A DNA stretch of 37,851 nt. It comes from Bradyrhizobium sp. YR681. Lineage in GTDB: Bacteria; Pseudomonadota; Alphaproteobacteria; Rhizobiales; Xanthobacteraceae. Within the stretch, counting starts at the first letter, position 1; the number at the start of each line of letters is the position of its first letter. The translations under genes and the position numbers were made by a program. This document shows positions 32,994-37,851 of this stretch, one piece after another. The DNA is taken from NCBI RefSeq assembly GCF_000282615.1, contig NZ_AKIY01000293.1, positions 1 to 37,851 of the forward strand, written 5' to 3'. Below the pieces are notes generated by a model. It saw only the letters and a program-made list of their open reading frames with translations. It was not told the DNA's origin and did no database searches.

Positions 32994-33024
32994 AAAGAAA
33001 AAAGCCCTGCCGAACGGCAGGGCT
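32994..33024 (-). terminator. Rho-independent terminator of the tctC-like gene
   Basis: AGCCCTGCCG-AA-CGGCAGGGCT at 33003-33024 is a perfect 10-base stem with a 2-base loop. On the minus strand it is followed by a T-rich run (positions 33002 down to about 32994). It lies 25 bases past the stop of the Bug-type binding-protein gene, in the right orientation. Confidence 0.92.
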
Positions 33025-33048
33025 CCAATCGCGGTCATCACAAGATCG

Positions 33049-34023
33049 CTACTCGACCTTCAGGCCGGCGAACTCGACGACCTTCTTCCATTTGGCGGTC
33101 TCGGCCTCGATCTCCTTGCCGAACTCTTCCGGCGTCAGCACCAGCGGATCGCCGCCGAGCTCGACCAGGCGCTTGGTCATGTCGGGCTCCTTCATGAGCG
33201 CGTTGATCTCGGTGTTGAGCTTGGCGATCATGTCCTTGGGCATGTTCTTCGGCGCGCCCATGCCGAACAGCGCGCTCGCCTCGTAGTCCTTCACGGTCTC
33301 GCCGATCGCGGGCACGTCCGGCAGTTGCGGCGAGCGCTGCGCAGTGGTGACACCGAGCGCACGCAGCGAGCCGGAGCGGATGTGCTGGATGATCGAGGGC
33401 ATGTTGTCGAAGATCACCTGCACCTGACCGCCGAGCATGTCCGTGATCGCGGGCGCCGCACCGCGATAGGGCACGTGCTGCATCTTGCATCCGGTCATCG
33501 CCATGAACATCTCGCCGGACAGATGCACCGAGGTGCCGTTGCCGGACGAGGCCATGTTCACCTTGCCGGGATTGGCCTTCACATATTCGATGAACTCGGC
33601 GACGGTCTTGGCCGGCACGTCCTTGTTCACGGTCATCACGTTCGGCACGCGCTGGAAGGCGGCGATCGGCGCGATGTCGCGAACGAAGTTGAACTTGAGA
33701 TTGGCGTAGAGCGTCGCATTGATGTAGTTGGCCGGATTGACCAGCAGCACGGTATAGCCGTCGGGCTCGGCATTGATGACGGATTCGGTGCCGATATTGT
33801 TGCCGGCGCCCGGCTTGTTCTCGATCACGAATTGCTGGCCGAACTTTTCCGACAGCCGCTGGCCGATCAGACGGGCCAAAATGTCGGTGGCGCCACCCGG
33901 CGGGTAGCCGACCACGAACTTCACCGGCCGGGACGGATAGTCGGCGGCAAAGGCTTTCGAGAGCGGGCTGGCTGCAAGAGGAGTGGCGGCAAGCAGGCCC
34001 AGCGCGTTACGGCGAGTGATCAT
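33049..34023 (-). CDS. Bug/TctC-family periplasmic substrate-binding protein
   Basis: The 324-residue protein starts ITRRNALGLLAATPLAASPL, a twin-Arg-like export signal cleaved after about AKAFA-type text. It then follows the Bug family closely: YPSRPVKFVVGYPPGGATDI, FVIENKPGAGNNIGTESV, and a long second lobe with HVPYRGAAPAITDMLGGQVQ. Members capture carboxylates or related small acids for TctAB-type transporters, but no transporter genes are next to it, which is typical for this expanded family. A terminator follows at 32994-33024. Confidence 0.93.
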   Translation of the reverse strand: MITRRNALGLLAATPLAASPLSKAFAADYPSRPVKFVVGYPPGGATDILARLIGQRLSEKFGQQFVIENKPGAGNNIGTESVINAEPDGYTVLLVNPANYINATLYANLKFNFVRDIAPIAAFQRVPNVMTVNKDVPAKTVAEFIEYVKANPGKVNMASSGNGTSVHLSGEMFMAMTGCKMQHVPYRGAAPAITDMLGGQVQVIFDNMPSIIQHIRSGSLRALGVTTAQRSPQLPDVPAIGETVKDYEASALFGMGAPKNMPKDMIAKLNTEINALMKEPDMTKRLVELGGDPLVLTPEEFGKEIEAETAKWKKVVEFAGLKVE

Positions 34024-34165
34024 CTCAAGGGTTCTCCCAGGTGTTGTTCTTCAAAGAGGGTTGTTCTTGAAAGTCGGATATCTTGAAAGTGGCGTCATTG
34101 CGGTTGTAACAAAGCTAGCCGCAGGCGGATAGTGCGCGGCACGCATCACGACGAAAGGATAAGGC

Positions 34166-34585
34166 ATGCCGGTCAAGGTCGAAGCCCTCGATCATCTCGT
34201 GATCAACGTCACCGACGTCGCTGTAACCGCCGAGTGGTACGGCAAGATTCTCGGCATGGAAGTCAAGGTGTTCGACCCCGGTGGCGGCAAAGCGCCGCGG
34301 ACTTCTCTTCAATTCGGTAACCAGAAGATCAACGTCCGGCCGCGCGATGCCGACAAGGTGGAGTGGTTCACCGCGAACCACCAGACCGCCGGCAGCGAGG
34401 ACCTGTGCTTCCTCACCTCGGCTGCACCCGACGAGGTGGTGGCGCATTTGAAGGCACATGGCGTCACGATCGAGGAAGGCCCGGTTCCCAAGCAGGGCGC
34501 CCGCGGCACGCTGCGCTCGGTCTATTGCCGGGACCCGGATGGGAGCTTGATCGAGATCTCGTCATACGTGGACGGTGGCCGGTAG
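34166..34585 (+). CDS. VOC-family (glyoxalase-like) protein
   Basis: This 139-residue single-domain protein has ALDHLVINVTDVAVTAEWYG at the start, RTSLQFGNQKINVRP in the middle and SVYCRDPDGSLIEISSY at the end with the Glu of the metal site. Members include glyoxalases, dioxygenases and resistance proteins; the substrate is unknown. AAGGATAAGGC precedes the ATG. It is divergent from the Bug-type gene and not related in sequence detail to the VOC protein at 941-1300. Confidence 0.9.
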   Translation: MPVKVEALDHLVINVTDVAVTAEWYGKILGMEVKVFDPGGGKAPRTSLQFGNQKINVRPRDADKVEWFTANHQTAGSEDLCFLTSAAPDEVVAHLKAHGVTIEEGPVPKQGARGTLRSVYCRDPDGSLIEISSYVDGGR

Positions 34586-34610
34586 GGCCCTGCTCCCGAC
34601 CCCAAACACC

Positions 34611-34695
34611 GTCATTGCGAGCGAAGCGAAGCAATCCAGAATCCCTCCGCGGAGGGATCCTGGATTGCTTCGTCGCAAGGGCTCCTCGCAATGAC
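34611..34695. repeat. dispersed palindromic repeat (Bradyrhizobium type)
   Basis: GTCATTGCGAG at 34611-34621 pairs with CTCGCAATGAC at 34685-34695, and the inside pairs again as AAGCAATCCAG with CTGGATTGCTT (34629-34639 and 34660-34670) around an ATCCCTCCGCGGAGGGAT palindrome (34641-34658). The whole could fold as one long hairpin. Repeats of this form are scattered between genes in Bradyrhizobium. Confidence 0.85.
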
Positions 34696-34805
34696 GGCGG
34701 AGAGACCGCCCTCCCCCGATTTGCTCCCCGCGCCATCAGGTGGCAGGAAGACGCAATCATCAAGAGGCCGCCGCACGCAAGATGCAGGCTGCACGGGGAG
34801 GATTC

Positions 34806-36386
34806 ATGTCTATTCAACAGAGCGCAGCCGGAATCGTGGGCCCGTTCGACGGGCTCGACGTGCCCTGGCTGCTCAAGATGCGCGCCGAGATGCGCAGCTC
34901 GCATCCGTTCCTGATCTGGGCGCCGTTCGACGCGCCAGCGCGGCGCTGGAGCTATGGCGAGTTTCACGAGCGGGTCGGCGCGCTCGCGGCGGGGCTGGTG
35001 AAGCGCGGCATCAAGCCCGGCGAGTACGTGCTCATTCATCTGGACAATTGCATCGAGGCGCTGCTGGCCTGGTTTGCCTGTGTCGAGCTGGGCGCCATCG
35101 CCGTCACCACCAACACCCGCTCGGCGCCGGCCGAGATCGAATATTTCGCCGATCATTGCGGCGCGGTCGCCGCGATCACGCAGCCGGCCTATGCGGAAGT
35201 CGTCGCGCAGAACTGCCGCAACATTCGCTGGATGGCCGTGACCTCGCACGATGCAGGCGCAGCGCCGTCGCAGCCTGTCTCACGCGACGACGGTTTTGAG
35301 CAGCTGTTCGCCGACAGCGCCGACCGTCCCAGGCGCGCGACCGATCCGCTCGCTCCGTGCAGCGTGCAATACACGTCGGGCACGACATCGCGGCCGAAGG
35401 CGGTACTCTGGACCCATGCCAACGCGCTGTGGGGCGCCAAGATCAACGCCGCGCATGAGGACCTGCATGCGAGCGACGTGCACCAGACCTATCTGCCCCT
35501 GTTCCACACCAATGCGCTGGCCTATTCCATGCTGGCAACGCTGTGGGTCGGCGGCTCCTGCGTGATCCAGCCGCGCTTCTCCGCCAGCAGGTTCTGGGGC
35601 GTCGCGCGCGAGCACGGCTCGACCTGGACCTCGACCATTCCGTTCTGCATGAAGGCGCTGCTCGAGCAGGAGATCCCGAAGGACCACAAGTTCCGCCTGT
35701 GGGGCACCGCCATCAACGAGCCGCCGGCCTTTGCCGCCTTCGGCGTCAAGATGATCGGCTGGTGGGGCATGACCGAGACCATCACCCACGGCATCGTCGG
35801 CGAGGTCGACCAGCCCAACATCCCGATGTCGATCGGCCGCGCCGCACCGGAATATGTCATCCGCATCACCGACGATGACGGGCGTCCGACCGACATCGGC
35901 GACACCGGCAATCTCGCGATCAAGGGCATCCCCGGCCTGTCGCTGTTCGCCGAATATCTGCACAACGACAAGGCCACGCGCGAGAGCTTTGACGAGCGCG
36001 GCTTCTTCCTCACCGGCGACCGCGTCGAGCGTCTCGCGAACGGCTTCATCAAATTCGGCGACCGCGCCAAGGACATGCTGAAGGTCGGCGGCGAGAACGT
36101 CGCGGCCTCCGAGATCGAGCAGGTGATCGCGCTCGTGCCCGGTGTGCGCGAGGCGGCGGTTGTGGCAAAGAAGCATCCGATGCTGGACGAAGTGCCTGTC
36201 GTCTTCATCATCCCGCATGGCGGCGTTGCCGGCGCGGCGCCGGATCTGCACGACAGCGTGATGGCCGCCTGTCGCAAGAGCCTCGCCGACTTCAAGCTGC
36301 CGCGCGAGATCAGGCTCGTCGACGACATGCCGCGCTCGACCCTGGAGAAGGTGGCGAAGGCGGAGCTGCGGAAGATGGTGGGGTGA
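34806..36386 (+). CDS. AMP-dependent acyl-CoA synthetase/ligase
   Basis: The 526-residue protein belongs to the ANL superfamily: YTSGTTSRPKAVLWTHA (about 189-205) is the phosphate-binding loop, WWGMTETITHG holds the A5 motif, and GDRVERLANGFIKFGDRAKD and MLKVGGENVAASEIE follow as A7/A8. The C-terminal Lys in STLEKVAKAELRK is the adenylation lysine. It activates a carboxylic acid to an acyl-AMP and then to its CoA ester. The substrate is not known; the layout is closest to crotonobetaine/carnitine-CoA ligase-like enzymes. The ATG at 34806 has GGGGAGG upstream. Confidence 0.9.
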   Translation: MSIQQSAAGIVGPFDGLDVPWLLKMRAEMRSSHPFLIWAPFDAPARRWSYGEFHERVGALAAGLVKRGIKPGEYVLIHLDNCIEALLAWFACVELGAIAVTTNTRSAPAEIEYFADHCGAVAAITQPAYAEVVAQNCRNIRWMAVTSHDAGAAPSQPVSRDDGFEQLFADSADRPRRATDPLAPCSVQYTSGTTSRPKAVLWTHANALWGAKINAAHEDLHASDVHQTYLPLFHTNALAYSMLATLWVGGSCVIQPRFSASRFWGVAREHGSTWTSTIPFCMKALLEQEIPKDHKFRLWGTAINEPPAFAAFGVKMIGWWGMTETITHGIVGEVDQPNIPMSIGRAAPEYVIRITDDDGRPTDIGDTGNLAIKGIPGLSLFAEYLHNDKATRESFDERGFFLTGDRVERLANGFIKFGDRAKDMLKVGGENVAASEIEQVIALVPGVREAAVVAKKHPMLDEVPVVFIIPHGGVAGAAPDLHDSVMAACRKSLADFKLPREIRLVDDMPRSTLEKVAKAELRKMVG

Positions 36387-36390
36387 GTTC

Positions 36391-36483
36391 GTAGGGTGGG
36401 TTAGCCGCAGGCGTAACCCACCATGCTTCGGCGATAGCCTGACGAGGTTGGTGGATTACGCCTGCGGCTAATCCACCCCACGC
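36391..36483. repeat. long inverted repeat in a convergent gap
   Basis: The stretch 36394-36420 (beginning GGGTGGGTTAGCCGCAGGCG) is the reverse complement of 36452-36478 with two mismatches. It fills nearly all of the gap between the two convergent stop codons (36386 and 36491). It is a dispersed repeat of the kind common in Bradyrhizobium and could act as a bidirectional terminator. Confidence 0.8.
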
Positions 36484-36490
36484 AGCCCGT

Positions 36491-37585
36491 CTAGAACGAT
36501 CCCAGCGCCACCGGGCGGAATGCCTGCAACAGCTGCTGGTCGAGCTTGCCGCCCATGCCCTCCATCATCGTGAAGGCACGCGAATGCGTGAACGGCATGC
36601 GGTAGGCGCGCTTTTCCACGAGCGCCGCGTAGATGTCGACGATCGTCGTCAGGCGCACGATGTCGCTGATCTGGTTCGACGACAGCGCATTGGGATAACC
36701 GGAGCCATCGAGGAATTCGTGGTGATGCAGCACGACGTCGAGCATCTCCGGCGGGAAACCGCCCTGGGCTGCGAGCGCGTCATAGCCGCGGCGCGGATGC
36801 TGGCGGACTTCGGCCATCTCCTCGTCGGTCAGCTTGCCCGGCTTGTCCAGCAGCACGGACGGAACGAAGGCCTTGCCGACATCGTGCAGCAGCGCGGCAC
36901 GGGTCAGGCGGCGCTGGTCGTCCTCGCGCATGCCGAGATGCTGGGCGAAGGAGACCGCAAATCCGGTGACGAACAGGCAGTGACGATAGCTGCCGACATG
37001 GTGGCAGCCGACCGTGGTGAGCCATTCGCGCAGCGAGGAGTGCTTGATCGCCTTCAGGATCTTGCTCTCGGCGGCGATGACGTCGTCGAAGGTCAGGGGC
37101 ACGCCGAGCGGCAGCTTCTCGAACATCTTCTTGAGCACCGCATGCGCCGCCTCGACGCCGCGGTTGAGGGTCTTGCCGCGATCGGTCGCGTCATAGGTGG
37201 CGGTGTCGGGGAACGCGGCGCGGATGCGCTGGAGAATATCCTCGGGCTGGAGCGGCCGCGAGATGGTGTCGGTGGCTCCGAGCGCCCAGGCCTGCATGGT
37301 GCCGTGGTGCAGGGCATCGGCGAGCACGAACAGCCGCGGCATGGTGCGATAGGCATCGCCGCGCAGCTTGTTGCGCACCCGCTGCACGCTCTCGGGCGAA
37401 CGCAGATTGATGTCGACCACGAGGCCGGACAGATCGCGCGAGGGCTGCTCGGGGATCTCCTGCGTCGTCACCGTCGAGACCTCGCCCACGGCCTTCAGGA
37501 TGCTGGCGAGCTCGTTGCTCGCATCGCTCCGGTCGGAGGCGAGCAGAAGCCGGCGTTTGGCGGCGGATTTGGCTGGCGCGTTCAT
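36491..37585 (-). CDS. response-regulator-like HD-GYP domain protein
   Basis: This 364-residue protein has an N-terminal receiver-like domain (RRLLLASDRSDASNELASIL, then GLVVDINLR with Asp58 at the phosphorylation position, and ALGATDTISRPLQPEDI). A linker and then an HD-GYP domain follow, with LLHDVGK (about 232-238), HHHEFLDGSGYPNALSSNQI (about 287-306) and DIVRLTTIVDIYAALVEKR. HD-GYP enzymes degrade cyclic di-GMP. The receiver lacks some usual acidic residues near its start, so phosphorylation is uncertain. The ATG at 37585 is the first good start. Confidence 0.9.
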   Translation of the reverse strand: MNAPAKSAAKRRLLLASDRSDASNELASILKAVGEVSTVTTQEIPEQPSRDLSGLVVDINLRSPESVQRVRNKLRGDAYRTMPRLFVLADALHHGTMQAWALGATDTISRPLQPEDILQRIRAAFPDTATYDATDRGKTLNRGVEAAHAVLKKMFEKLPLGVPLTFDDVIAAESKILKAIKHSSLREWLTTVGCHHVGSYRHCLFVTGFAVSFAQHLGMREDDQRRLTRAALLHDVGKAFVPSVLLDKPGKLTDEEMAEVRQHPRRGYDALAAQGGFPPEMLDVVLHHHEFLDGSGYPNALSSNQISDIVRLTTIVDIYAALVEKRAYRMPFTHSRAFTMMEGMGGKLDQQLLQAFRPVALGSF

Positions 37586-37851
37586 GGCTTCCCCAAAAGC
37601 ACGGGACTGGATTTGGCGTCAGCCTAAGCCGGATCAGGTTCTCCGGCCCTTAAGAGGCGTGCTCAACGGAACCCTGACGGATTGGGTGCAATTTTAGGGA
37701 TTTCGGGTTCCTTGGCGGGAACTGTAGATGCGTGAAACAACCCCATGCACAGTAGAGATGGCGTTGAAAATAAACGGGATTTTTTGGGCTCCCTGCCGCC
37801 CAGCCTCGGCTGTCGTCGCCCGGCTTGACCGGGCGACCCAGTATTCCAGAG
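37586..37851. other. window end, no gene seen; short palindrome at 37816-37836
   Basis: I see no gene in the last 266 bases. The left part should hold the promoter of the HD-GYP gene. TCGCCCGG (37816-37823) pairs with CCGGGCGA (37829-37836) around CTTGA, part of another dispersed Bradyrhizobium-type repeat running to the edge. Confidence 0.55.

Noticed and set aside
34611..34695. Insertion-sequence end or small RNA gene
   Set aside because: The nested hairpin matches the style of dispersed Bradyrhizobium repeats, and no transposase or target duplication is seen.

Overview
The window looks like chromosome of a Bradyrhizobium-type alphaproteobacterium. Most of it is GC-rich. It carries several dispersed palindromic repeats of the kind common in Bradyrhizobium, and it has gene types typical of that group: a DUF3551 peptide, a TctC/Bug binding protein, an HD-GYP regulator and TspO. 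The genus is an inference from gene content and style, not from a database search.

Left edge (1-493): the C-terminal end of a GGDEF diguanylate cyclase, then an intact tRNA-Arg(CCG). A 17.2 kb integrative element (about 496-17702) sits in the 3' end of that tRNA. It is bounded by 52-bp identical direct repeats (444-495 and 17651-17702), and each end also carries a pair of GGGTAAGCA boxes 11 bp apart, probably integrase arm sites. All called genes inside read leftwards. From right to left they are: a tyrosine integrase; a conserved unknown protein; an AlpA-like HTH; a small winged-helix protein; a RepA-like AAA ATPase with a C-terminal HTH; a three-gene restriction-like block (MmeI-like adenine methyltransferase, SF2 helicase, GIY-YIG/T5orf172 nuclease); a possible small basic protein; McrB and McrC; and a lower-GC redox block (possible small ORF, secreted YVTN beta-propeller, di-haem cytochrome, VOC protein). 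I see no relaxase, conjugation or capsid genes. The element looks like a small replicating, defence-carrying island or satellite.

Right flank (17703-37851) is ordinary-looking chromosome. It holds an M48 peptidase starting 11 bp after the repeated tRNA end, a small unknown protein, tspO, dinB (Pol IV), a striking MACPF/perforin-like protein with three C-terminal repeats, several small conserved proteins, a Tag-type DNA glycosylase, a metallophosphoesterase, a cyclic-nucleotide-binding protein, a GNAT acetyltransferase, a BchE-like radical SAM protein, an isoprenyl (undecaprenyl) diphosphate synthase paralogue, a winged-helix repressor plus membrane protein sharing palindromic operators with uppS, a periplasmic trypsin-like protease, a DUF3551 peptide, a Bug-type binding protein, a VOC protein, an AMP-dependent acyl-CoA ligase and an HD-GYP regulator.

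The most interesting parts are the five-gene defence block (methyltransferase, helicase, GIY-YIG nuclease, McrB, McrC), with a composition break over the methyltransferase specificity region; the bacterial perforin; and the regulator circuit whose operator sits on the uppS start codon.
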